Positions 56,201 to 64,000 of a stretch of 64,000 nt of DNA are shown here, piece by piece. Both the position numbers and the translations under genes were made by a program. The notes under the pieces are model-generated. The model saw only the letters and a list, made by a program, of their open reading frames with translations, was not told the origin of the DNA and ran no database searches. The first letter of the stretch is position 1. The number at the start of each line of letters is the position of its first letter. The DNA is from Legionella lytica (GTDB lineage Bacteria; Pseudomonadota; Gammaproteobacteria; Legionellales; Legionellaceae): positions 3,134,082 through 3,198,081 of the forward strand of contig NZ_CP071527.1 of NCBI RefSeq assembly GCF_023921225.1, given 5' to 3'.

Positions 56201-57664
56201 TTATGCATAAGCACGCGATGGGCGAGCTGTATTATCACTTATTTCTACAATGTCCTCGGTAGGGATATTATTGAAGATTCTGAGGCGTGTATTCTTATCC
56301 AAACAATGTTCCTGGATACATAACTTCGTGGCGATGTCCTCAGATGCGCTAAGACCACTTTCATGGGAATCGTTAAAACCGGCTAAAATACCGCCAAACC
56401 ATAACCCATATTCGCCTTGTGCCCTATGTAATGCCTGTTGTGCCGCATAATATTTTTCATCCATTATGGGGTGTCGGTACTTCACCGTATGCAACACATT
56501 TTGCGGCATATCCTGTCCGGGTAAAACCCATGTTTTCATAACAGGAACATCCTCTTCTGAAAAATGCCATTGTTTACATATAGTATTTGCAGCTTGAGCT
56601 CCCTCAAAACGTGTGTGTACCACTGTATTATGAGGAGAACGATAAGCGAGGTCCTGATGGAAAACAATTGTTGTATCATAGTACTTAACTTGCGCTAAGA
56701 TATTTTGCAACTCCTGAATCTTGGGTAAGTCCCTCAAAAGCCGGGCTGTCACTTCACCAGCAGTGGTAATTGCTACATCATCATAGAGAATCGGTTTATC
56801 ATCCTCTCCTATAACGAAACTATCATCATGTTTAAGTAGTTGATATTTTTCCTTGCCCTCATCCATTACTGGAATAATGCGTTTAATTTCCGTATTTAAT
56901 TGGAACTCTGTATTTTTACTGCGTGATTGCAATTTATCAATGTAGGCACTTAAACCATTAGGTGCCTCATACCAAGTAGTATCTGCCGTTAAATAATTCA
57001 TTGCATAGTGCGCACAAAAAGTCTTGATGGTATCCACTGGAACACCCCAACCGGCAGCAATTAACGGATAAAGAAACTCATGAGTAAAGCGTTTTTTATA
57101 GGTTTCGGTACCACAAAATGAATGCATCGCAAATTGTTCTAAAGTAAGGACTTCATCACTATTGAGAAGATGCTTTTTTGCATTGTTAATTAACACATCC
57201 ATCGAAATCAATTCTAAAAAATCATCTAATAAAGTATCAAAAGAAACTTTTATTTCTTCACCTGAGCTAAATAAACCAAAACAGTTTAATAAATTAGATT
57301 TTGCTTTTTTTTTGTTTTTGCCTGTAGGCACCTCATAGATTGGAGGCATAACCACATGGTCATGGGTTCTCAGATCTTCGAAGTCCATTGTTAGTTGAAA
57401 CTTTTCTAATGGAATTTTTAAGTACTCACATAATCGGTGAAAACGAGGATAGCGCGCCCTTCCCCCAATAAACTCAGCCCCACCCTCAACTTTTACCCCA
57501 TTAAATTCTAAGGTATTAATGTGACCACCTAAGCGAGCATTTTTCTCAAATAACGTAACCTTAAACTCTGGAGATCGATCCAGAAGCCAAGCTAAGGTAG
57601 CTCCAGTGCCTCCGCCAATAATGGCTATATTGCGTTTTTGTGAGCTCTCTAATCCTTTTGGCAT
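56201..57664 (-). CDS. FAD-dependent amine oxidoreductase family protein
   Basis: 487 residues; AGGGGA seven bases before the ATG. The dinucleotide-binding motif is IAIIGGGTGATLAWLL (residues about 13-28), followed by VTLFEKNARLGGHINTLEFNG, which is the usual flavin amine-oxidase/phytoene-desaturase pattern. A later GWGVPVDTIKTFCAHYAMNY and the C-terminal domain (EYGLWFGGILAGFNDSHESG, SEDIATKLC) also fit. The final GAxxxxG flavin motif looks like FGGILAGF. It is probably cytosolic. Substrate is unknown; a polyene or amine is possible. It is separated from mnmE by about 190 bases. Confidence 0.82.
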   Translation of the reverse strand: MPKGLESSQKRNIAIIGGGTGATLAWLLDRSPEFKVTLFEKNARLGGHINTLEFNGVKVEGGAEFIGGRARYPRFHRLCEYLKIPLEKFQLTMDFEDLRTHDHVVMPPIYEVPTGKNKKKAKSNLLNCFGLFSSGEEIKVSFDTLLDDFLELISMDVLINNAKKHLLNSDEVLTLEQFAMHSFCGTETYKKRFTHEFLYPLIAAGWGVPVDTIKTFCAHYAMNYLTADTTWYEAPNGLSAYIDKLQSRSKNTEFQLNTEIKRIIPVMDEGKEKYQLLKHDDSFVIGEDDKPILYDDVAITTAGEVTARLLRDLPKIQELQNILAQVKYYDTTIVFHQDLAYRSPHNTVVHTRFEGAQAANTICKQWHFSEEDVPVMKTWVLPGQDMPQNVLHTVKYRHPIMDEKYYAAQQALHRAQGEYGLWFGGILAGFNDSHESGLSASEDIATKLCIQEHCLDKNTRLRIFNNIPTEDIVEISDNTARPSRAYA

Positions 57665-57857
57665 GTGTATCCCCTGATGGCAAAAATTTATAATCTAACT
57701 GAAATAAACTGCTAAAGAAAGGCTCACTTAAACCCAATATTATGCCTAAGCTAAGCTTTTGGAAGGAACCTTTTTTAACTATTTGAATTAGTTGAATTTT
57801 ATTATGGTGAGACAGTTTTGAAATTTAATTATTTTCTTATATCGTATGCTCTAAAAG

Positions 57858-59195
57858 CTATTTACCAATACAAAAACTAGAAAAAATACGCCCTAATAAA
57901 TCATCCGAGGAAAATTCTCCGGTAATTTCACACAAAACTTGATGCGCAAGCCGCAAATCCTCTGCTAATAGCTCACCTGCACGATGTGCTGATAATTGTT
58001 TTTGGCCGGTGACTAATAAGTTTTTTGCATCATCTAAAGCCTGTAAATGACGTCTTCGAGCTAAAAATTTCCCTTCCGTAGGTTGATAACCAACAACTTC
58101 TTTAATCACCTGCTTTAAGCCATTAATTCCTAATGCCGATTTTGCAGAAAGATAAACATTGTACTCTTGTACTTGCGGTAGCTGATTTACGGTATCAATT
58201 TTATTAAATACAGTAATAATGGGCACCTCTGGAGGTAAAGCTGCTTTAATTTCTTTAGTCAAAATATGGTGATGTTCTGGGTCATTGATATCAACAACCA
58301 AAAGTACACAGTCTGCTTGTTTTAGCTCTTGCCAAGCACGTTTGATCCCTTCCTTTTCAACTACATCATCCGATTCGCGCAAACCTGCCGTATCAATGAT
58401 ATGAATGGGAATATCATCCAGTAAAATATGTTCACGCATAACATCTCGGGTTGTGCCCGCGATCTCTGTCACAATAGCAATATCCCGCCCGGCTAAACAA
58501 TTGATTAAGGTTGACTTACCCGCATTTGGTCTACCTGCAATAACCATAGATAAACCTTCACGTAACATAACCCCTTGGTTCGCTTGCGCACGAATGGCAT
58601 TAAGCTCATCTAAAATACTTTGTAGCAAACCAGAAACCTTACCGTCATTGAGAAAATCTATTTCCTCTTCGGGAAAATCAATCGCGGCCTCAACATATAA
58701 ACGTAAATAAATAAGCTGCTCATTAAGCTGATTTATTTTGGTAGAGAATTCACCTTGTAAGGATTTCAATGCCATACGCGCTGCGGTTTGTGAGCTGGCT
58801 TGGATCAAATCAGCGATTGCTTCTGCCTGAGTTAAATCAATTTTATCATTGAGGAAAGCGCGCTCTGAAAATTCCCCTGGGCGTGCAAGTCGAGCACCAG
58901 CATTAATGCTTGCTTTCGTCAGCATATCCAGCACAACGGGGGAGCCATGCGCCTGAATCTCCACCACATCTTCACCTGTGAAAGAATGTGGGGCTTTAAA
59001 ATAAAGCATCAAGCCTTGGTCAACCAAATTATTCTCGGCATAGAACGAGCTGAAGATAGCTAATCGAGGGGGTAATTCTTTGTTACCATTAATGGTCATG
59101 GCAATGGAATAGGCCTTGGGGCCTGATAAGCGGATGATGCCTACCCCACCTCGACCTGGTGGGGTAGCTATGGCTACTATCGTATCAGTGGTCAT
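57858..59195 (-). CDS. mnmE: tRNA uridine-5-carboxymethylaminomethyl modification GTPase MnmE
   Basis: 445 residues; modifies the wobble uridine of certain tRNAs together with MnmG. An N-terminal formyl-tetrahydrofolate-binding domain ([20 protein letters not shown]) leads to a helical domain with an inserted GTPase. That GTPase has G1 GRPNAGKST near residue 219, G2 [10 protein letters not shown]3 DTAGLRE and G4 NKID. The C-terminus ends CIGK, with the Cys needed for activity. The start codon directly follows the yidC stop. It closes the conserved rpmH-rnpA-yidD-yidC-mnmE run. Confidence 0.97.
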   Translation of the reverse strand: MTTDTIVAIATPPGRGGVGIIRLSGPKAYSIAMTINGNKELPPRLAIFSSFYAENNLVDQGLMLYFKAPHSFTGEDVVEIQAHGSPVVLDMLTKASINAGARLARPGEFSERAFLNDKIDLTQAEAIADLIQASSQTAARMALKSLQGEFSTKINQLNEQLIYLRLYVEAAIDFPEEEIDFLNDGKVSGLLQSILDELNAIRAQANQGVMLREGLSMVIAGRPNAGKSTLINCLAGRDIAIVTEIAGTTRDVMREHILLDDIPIHIIDTAGLRESDDVVEKEGIKRAWQELKQADCVLLVVDINDPEHHHILTKEIKAALPPEVPIITVFNKIDTVNQLPQVQEYNVYLSAKSALGINGLKQVIKEVVGYQPTEGKFLARRRHLQALDDAKNLLVTGQKQLSAHRAGELLAEDLRLAHQVLCEITGEFSSDDLLGRIFSSFCIGK

Positions 59196-60878
59196 TTATT
59201 TTGCAGTAGCCACTACTTTCTTTTTGGCTGGCACGTCATCGGAATACTTCCGTGTAATGTACCATTGTTGCAGGATTGACAAGGTATTGTTGACAATCCA
59301 GTACAGAACTAAGCCTGATGGGAAGTTCCAGAATAAGCCAGTAAAGAGGATTGGTAAAAACATCATTACCTTAGCTTGCATTGGATCAGGTGGTGCTGGA
59401 TTCAATTTTTGCTGAATCAGCATGGTCGCACCCATGATTAATGGCAATACATGGTAAGGATCAGCAGCAGCCAAGTCTTTTATCCAAAAAATAAATGGAG
59501 CTTGTCTTAACTCAACGCTTTCTAATAAAACCCAATACAAGGCAATAAATACTGGAATTTGAATAAGAATCGGCAAACAACCACCTAATGGATTTACTTT
59601 TTCTTGCTTGTAAAGTTCCATAGTTGCCTGGCTAATCTTAGCTTTATCATCACCATAACGTTCACGTAATGCTTGCAGTTTAGGTTGTAGCTTACGCATA
59701 CCAGCCATTGATTTATAACTAGTTGCAGAGAGTCGATAAAACGCTAATTTAATCAGTACTGTAACCAGAACAATAGACCAACCCCAGTTACCTACAACAT
59801 TATAAATAGCCTTCATCAACGAAAATAACAAGCTGGAAACAAACCAGAGTATGCCGTAATCAACAGTTAGATCGAGAGATGGAGCAATGCTCTTAAGTAC
59901 GCTGGTAATTTCAGGACCTACGTATAATCGCGCAGAAATTGTTTTTTCCTCTTGAGGTTTTAAAACAATAGGCTGGCTTACGGCACCAATCGTATAATCA
60001 TTATTCACCGCACGAGTATAAAACTTGTTTTCACTATCGGCTTGTGGAATCCAGGCAGTTAAAAAGTAATGTTGTTGCATAGCAACCCAACCACCTTTGC
60101 TGTCTACATCCAGATTAGCTTTAGTCATATCACCAAAACTTACTTTTTGAAAACGATGTTTACCTGGTTCAGAATAAGAAGCGCCAGTATAAGAACCTAC
60201 TTGGAACATACTCCCTTTATCTTCTTTAGGAGAGCTACGTACGAGTTGGGTGTTCATATACCCTTTCCACTCACTGTCACCCTGATTAACAATTTTGTAG
60301 TTTACGTCAATAAGATAGCTACCTTGAGTAAAGATTAATTCTTTACTTACCTTTAGGCCATCTTCATTTTTTCCATTTAAAGTAACTACGAGTTGTTTTT
60401 GGTCTGGGGCTAACTCATAGTGAGTTTGTTCTGTAGTAAAACCTAAGTTGAGCGCTTTAACACCTTGTGCTGAAGGAACTAAAAGGCCGCTGTTTGCAAC
60501 ATAACGCTCATTTCCTTCATTTTGTAGCAATGAAAATGGCTTATTTTTTTCATCTACATTTAAAGGATAATCCAACAACTGACCAGAAACTACATCCCCA
60601 TGCTGTAAATCAATCGCCACATTTAACACATCAGTTTTAACCTCAACCAAAGCTGTTGCTGGCTGAGTACTTATTTGTTCAGGTGAAGGAGCTAATGGCG
60701 AAGATTCTGCAGTGTTACCTGAAGAACTCACTTGTGGTAATAAAGGCTCAGCAGTATTTTTTTGCGTAAGCGCAGTATTTTCTACTGGTTTCGGTGGGTA
60801 ATCTGTTTGCCAGGCATTCCAGAGCGATAAACTAACTAGCCCAAGTGCCATATATGAAATAATACGTCGTATATCCAT
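59196..60878 (-). CDS. yidC: Membrane protein insertase YidC
   Basis: 560 residues from the ATG at 60878, which overlaps the yidD stop in TGATG; a TTG one codon earlier is not needed. YidC inserts proteins into the inner membrane alone or with SecYEG. The N-terminal span ([18 protein letters not shown]) is followed by a large periplasmic beta-domain at about 60-340, then the five conserved spans. The hydrophilic-groove arginine lies in [20 protein letters not shown], and [20 protein letters not shown] and [20 protein letters not shown] are further core motifs. The length is typical for gammaproteobacterial YidC. Confidence 0.97.
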   Translation of the reverse strand: MDIRRIISYMALGLVSLSLWNAWQTDYPPKPVENTALTQKNTAEPLLPQVSSSGNTAESSPLAPSPEQISTQPATALVEVKTDVLNVAIDLQHGDVVSGQLLDYPLNVDEKNKPFSLLQNEGNERYVANSGLLVPSAQGVKALNLGFTTEQTHYELAPDQKQLVVTLNGKNEDGLKVSKELIFTQGSYLIDVNYKIVNQGDSEWKGYMNTQLVRSSPKEDKGSMFQVGSYTGASYSEPGKHRFQKVSFGDMTKANLDVDSKGGWVAMQQHYFLTAWIPQADSENKFYTRAVNNDYTIGAVSQPIVLKPQEEKTISARLYVGPEITSVLKSIAPSLDLTVDYGILWFVSSLLFSLMKAIYNVVGNWGWSIVLVTVLIKLAFYRLSATSYKSMAGMRKLQPKLQALRERYGDDKAKISQATMELYKQEKVNPLGGCLPILIQIPVFIALYWVLLESVELRQAPFIFWIKDLAAADPYHVLPLIMGATMLIQQKLNPAPPDPMQAKVMMFLPILFTGLFWNFPSGLVLYWIVNNTLSILQQWYITRKYSDDVPAKKKVVATAK

Positions 60879-61126
60879 CAATGCTTCTCATCGTTAGGGA
60901 GTACGGGATCATAACCACCTCGTGCCCAAGGGTGGCAGCGTAATACTCTTTTTAAAGCCATCCACAAACCTTTGGTTATGCCACATTGCTTGATGGCACA
61001 TTCCGCATATTGCGAACAACTAGGATAATAGCGACAAGAGGGTTTTAGCAAGGGACTAATCAAATACTGATACAATTTAATGGGTAAACAAATTATCTGC
61101 CGAAGCATGTGGTCAATTTTTCCCAT
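60878..61126 (-). CDS. yidD: Membrane protein insertion efficiency factor YidD
   Basis: 82 residues. YidD is a small inner-membrane-associated protein that helps YidC-dependent insertion. The family pattern is clear: [50 protein letters not shown], with the conserved Cys and Pro residues. It overlaps rnpA by 34 bases and the yidC start by one base, the usual compact order. Confidence 0.95.
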   Translation of the reverse strand: MGKIDHMLRQIICLPIKLYQYLISPLLKPSCRYYPSCSQYAECAIKQCGITKGLWMALKRVLRCHPWARGGYDPVLPNDEKH

Positions 61127-61437
61127 GACTTGCCCAATCTGGTGTTGATGTTTGAGTTAGCTTGCTTTGCGACACCTTGTCTGGCTAAAAAAATCATATC
61201 AACGGCAGGTAAATCCGTTTGCCTAAAGCTTTCTCTTATTAACCGCTTAATACGATTCCGATCATGAGCCTTTGCTATCATTTTTTTTGATAGCGCCAGC
61301 CCAAGCCGGGCATAACCTAAATTATTTTCTCTAAAGAGAATAATAAATTCGGATGTGACAATTTTTTTTGCTTGTTCAAACACACGATCATAATCTTTTT
61401 TGATTAATAATCGTTGTGTTTTTTTAAAAGCAAACAC
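61093..61437 (-). CDS. rnpA: Ribonuclease P protein component RnpA
   Basis: 114 residues starting at a GTG directly after the rpmH stop. RnpA binds the P RNA and the 5' leader of pre-tRNAs. Family motifs: [37 protein letters not shown] with the basic RNR segment ([14 protein letters not shown]), and DMIFLARQG. The end overlaps yidD. The start codon is GTG; the absence of a gap suggests coupling with rpmH. Confidence 0.95.
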   Translation of the reverse strand: MFAFKKTQRLLIKKDYDRVFEQAKKIVTSEFIILFRENNLGYARLGLALSKKMIAKAHDRNRIKRLIRESFRQTDLPAVDMIFLARQGVAKQANSNINTRLGKSWEKLTTCFGR

Positions 61438-61572
61438 TTAGGCTGACAAACGCTTACGGCCTTTAGCACGACGACGTTTAATTACTAATCTGCCTGCACG
61501 AGTAGCCATACGCTCACGAAAACCATGATCGCGTTTACGCTTTAAGTTACTTGGTTGAAAGGTGCGTTTCAT
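61438..61572 (-). CDS. rpmH: Ribosomal protein bL34 (RpmH)
   Basis: A 44-residue basic protein, [20 protein letters not shown] followed by [20 protein letters not shown] and RLSA. This is a full-length match to bL34 of the large ribosomal subunit. The ATG at 61572 is preceded by a promoter (see 61606-61634), and the stop abuts the rnpA GTG. Confidence 0.98.
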   Translation of the reverse strand: MKRTFQPSNLKRKRDHGFRERMATRAGRLVIKRRRAKGRKRLSA

Positions 61573-62614
61573 GATGAACCTGTTAATGAAATTATGAGGC
61601 TGGCAATGATAGAGAACTTTTTTTCTACTGTCAATTTAGATGATTGATTATTTTTTGCTTATTGCACAAATATTTCTAATATTTTGCGAGTTATACACTG
61701 CTGTTAATAATTATATAATTTTTTCTTTTTAAAAAACTTATGTTTGTTATATAGGAATAAACCTCTTGTGGATAACTTTATTTTTTATATTTAAATCATA
61801 CGGTTAATTCGTTTTTTATCTTGTTTATAAACGCTATTTAAGCTTGTGATCTATTTGTTGTTTTTTTTAAAACTTTATTTATCCACGATCTTATTTGCAT
61901 CTTATACTCGTTATTTGAGCTGTGTTATTCATAGTTTAATTGATCCATATTGCATTAAAAAATAGCAAAGAGATTCTTTTATAGAGATGTATATACGTTT
62001 GGTTGCTTTAATAGCCTTTAGGTGATGTAGCGTAATCACAATTTCTTCCAGGTATTACTCCTAAAAGATATTTTAGCTTTTGTAGTGCATTAAATTGTAA
62101 TGAATAGTTTTTTGATGGCTTGTAGAAATTGAATTTTTCCTTTATGAAAGGCTAAAAATTAGTAGTGCTAAAAAAATTAAGTTCTTTATACAGTTATTTT
62201 ATTCTTGATAAGAATTTTCATGCACTAAATATAATAATATTTCTTTTATTTAAAATACTTATGTTTATTATATATAAAAACATTATCTGTTGATAACTCG
62301 TTTAAATTGTTTAAATACAATTAGTTATGTTGTTTTGAAAGTTGTTTGTAAATTAAGTCGAAGCCTGTGATCTAAGTGTAAATAGTTCATGCTTTAATTA
62401 ATGCCCCCAAGTTTATATCCCGTTTATCCCAAATATGTTTACTGATTTATCCATAGCTTATTAATAGCGCTGTTTTTGTTATTAATTGCTGCAAAGATTT
62501 ATTTTCCGCGTATGCAAGTGAACTTAGCGAAGTAACAAGTAGGTAAGAGATAAGAATGCGGCTAATCGATTTAATTCTCATCATTAAGATTCAGCCATAC
62601 ATGTTATTGATGGT
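61573..62614. other. AT-rich origin-like region with DnaA-box-like sites
   Basis: About 1040 bases without a credible gene and very rich in A and T. DnaA-box-like nonamers: TGTGGATAA at 61767-61775 (perfect, - strand), TTATCCACG at 61879-61887, TGTTGATAA at 62288-62296 (- strand, one change) and TTATCCATA at 62447-62455. Location next to rpmH is where Gammaproteobacteria commonly keep oriC and dnaA. dnaA itself is not in the window. The presence of an unwinding element is inferred from composition only. Confidence 0.65.
61606..61634 (-). promoter_or_regulatory. Promoter of rpmH
   Basis: On the - strand TTGACA (61634-61629) and TATCAT (61611-61606) are separated by exactly 17 bases. The -10 ends 33 bases before the rpmH ATG. 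This is a near-consensus sigma-70 promoter. Confidence 0.85.
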
Positions 62615-63406
62615 TTATACCTCGAATTTAGGTGATATATAACGAAATAGAGCCGGACAAAAGCGAGCCAGAAATGCGCCAAAACGCTCTTTAAGGCCTG
62701 CTATGACGACGACAGGTTTTTCATGATAAATGGCATGTACTATTTTTTTCGCACAAACAGCAGGCTTTATTCCGCGCTCGTGGCTTTTATCTTTTTTTCC
62801 AAAGGGTGCTCCACTGGCCAATAAAGAGTTTTGTGTGATATGTGTATTTATAAAGCCAGGGTAGATGAGGGTTATTTTTATATTGCTGTCCGCTAATTCA
62901 TTACGAAGGCTTTCAAAATAACCCCGAAGTGCATGTTTACTGGCACTATAGGCTGAACGTGTTTGGATTCCATAAAGTCCAAGCATGCTGGATACAACCG
63001 CTATGTGTCCGTTTTCTCGTTGCAGCATTTTTTTTAATATAGGGCGGGTTAAGGCTATGGCACCAAAAAAGTTGACGTCCATTATTTTTTTATCTAATTC
63101 AAAGGCTGAATCGGCTACCAAATATCGCTGGGAAAGGCCGGCGTTATTTATAAGAAGATCAATGGGGCCATATTCTTCCCAAACAATAAGTGCTTGGTTT
63201 TCTAAATCTTGGTGATGCGCTACATCAAGTGGTACTACAATGTGTTTTTGGGGATCGGCGCAGCTGTTTTTTACTCGTTCTAATTCGGCTTTATTTCTTG
63301 CGGAGAGAATGAGCTTGGCTCCGGAACTTGCGAGTTCATACGCTAATGCTTCTCCAATTCCTGATGAGGCCCCGGTAATCCATACCGTTTTATTATTCAT
63401 ATTCAT
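62615..63406 (-). CDS. Short-chain dehydrogenase/reductase
   Basis: 263 residues from the ATG at 63406 (GAGAG seven bases upstream). It has a Rossmann fold with the cofactor motif TGASSGIGEALA at residues 11-22, ILSARNK at the second strand, LDVAHH, NNAG (as INNAGLSQRY) and the catalytic set VVSSM...YSASK, with a PG motif (IYPGFINTHIT). The pattern fits classical SDRs that reduce or oxidise small alcohols or ketones, or DltE/YqjQ-type lipid enzymes. The substrate is unknown. The gene is flanked on both sides by DnaA-box-like sites. Confidence 0.9.
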   Translation of the reverse strand: MNMNNKTVWITGASSGIGEALAYELASSGAKLILSARNKAELERVKNSCADPQKHIVVPLDVAHHQDLENQALIVWEEYGPIDLLINNAGLSQRYLVADSAFELDKKIMDVNFFGAIALTRPILKKMLQRENGHIAVVSSMLGLYGIQTRSAYSASKHALRGYFESLRNELADSNIKITLIYPGFINTHITQNSLLASGAPFGKKDKSHERGIKPAVCAKKIVHAIYHEKPVVVIAGLKERFGAFLARFCPALFRYISPKFEV

Positions 63407-64000
63407 GATCAATCTCTCTATACTCTGTAATTGTAGCCGTATTAAGATTTAATTTAATTTGCTACAACCTACAAAAAGCACTATAAATAATTTTTGTTCC
63501 TGAACACGTCAGTTATAGCTTATTTATTTTGTTTGGGCAAATTATGTACTGTTTTCTGAGCGTGGATAAGTTAGCTAATTACGCACTTGAATTTCAGCTT
63601 CATGCGTTTTTTATTCACAGAATAGTAAATAGATTTATTAAAGTGTTACTTATTTGCTCAATAAACGCTTTTTCTTTGTGGATAACTTTGCCTTTATACT
63701 AAAGGCTGAGTATAATTGCCGCCTCGCAATGTAGAGTAAGTTGTAGTTGTTTCGCTTTAAATTTCATGCTTAGATTATCTTGTTGCCTTGGAACATTTAG
63801 TGGCAGTATTTATATTCATGGATAATTAGGTTCTGTTGGTAAATGCCTTAAAATCTTTATGGAGCAGTATTAGGGGCTGCAGATAGGTTGTGGCATGCTG
63901 TAGGGTATTCTCTATTAATTTAGAGACCATGGACCTTATTTAAATTTGATTTTCAGGTTTTATTTATTTTTACCTTCTTCATTAGATGAGGAGTTGTTTT
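63407..64000. other. AT-rich intergenic region with DnaA-box-like sites
   Basis: About 590 bases with no credible gene. - strand sites are CGTGGATAA at 63561-63569, TGTGGATAA at 63677-63685 (perfect) and CATGGATAA at 63817-63825. It continues the origin-like character of the region left of the SDR gene. Confidence 0.6.

Overview
This window looks like chromosome from Legionella or a very close relative. The DNA is AT-rich. It carries two gammaproteobacterial housekeeping clusters: rsmI / lpoA-yraN-diaA-dolP at 27-32 kb, and rpmH-rnpA-yidD-yidC-mnmE at 58-61.6 kb. Around these are genes typical of Legionella genomes: an ankyrin protein, a leucine-rich-repeat protein, a protein with a C-terminal domain of the Lcl adhesin type, and several large unassigned proteins with acidic C-termini. 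The right end has DnaA-box-like sites on both sides of an SDR gene, as expected near oriC. The species cannot be fixed from sequence alone. An ABC-exported capsule locus is absent from classic L. pneumophila, so another Legionella species is more likely.

Layout. 1-10924 (-): a giant YD/RHS-repeat protein open to the left edge, ending in LysM, a hydrophobic segment, a pre-toxin TG-like domain and the start of a variable C-terminal domain. 11009-12679 (-): a secreted protein with Ig/cadherin-like repeats just upstream of it. 13.0-16.3 kb: a small membrane protein, a coiled-coil protein and a GAF-GAF-PAS-adenylate cyclase. 16.7-21.9 kb: secreted and outer-membrane proteins (a tandem paralogue pair, an Asp-box repeat protein, a beta-barrel, a small secreted protein) and a DUF962/Mpo1-like protein. 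22-26 kb: a candidate papain-like protein converging on an ankyrin protein, then a glyoxalase-type gene. 26.7-31.9 kb: a small gene, two BON lipoproteins, diaA, yraN and lpoA, with rsmI divergent.

32-43.5 kb holds a group-2-like, ABC-transporter-dependent capsule locus. kpsS-like and FkbH-like genes lie on the + strand. kpsE-, kpsM- and kpsT-like genes, two glycosyltransferases, and kpsC- and kpsD/wza-like genes form a compact - strand operon. Together they would synthesise, phase-anchor, export and surface-deliver a polysaccharide. Upstream is a protein with an apparent nitrilase-superfamily Glu-Lys-Cys triad, divergent from a membrane-anchored zinc-ribbon coiled-coil protein.

46.3-52.6 kb encodes a 1753-residue secreted protein (FN3 domains, seven exact-period 87-residue repeats, Lcl-like C-terminus) followed by a beta-barrel protein. 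This resembles the Asp-box/beta-barrel pair at 18-21 kb. 52.7-57.7 kb carries an LRR protein, a multi-membrane-span protein and an FAD amine oxidoreductase, then come mnmE-yidC-yidD-rnpA-rpmH and the origin-like region. No tRNA, rRNA, CRISPR array, transposase or integrase was recognised.
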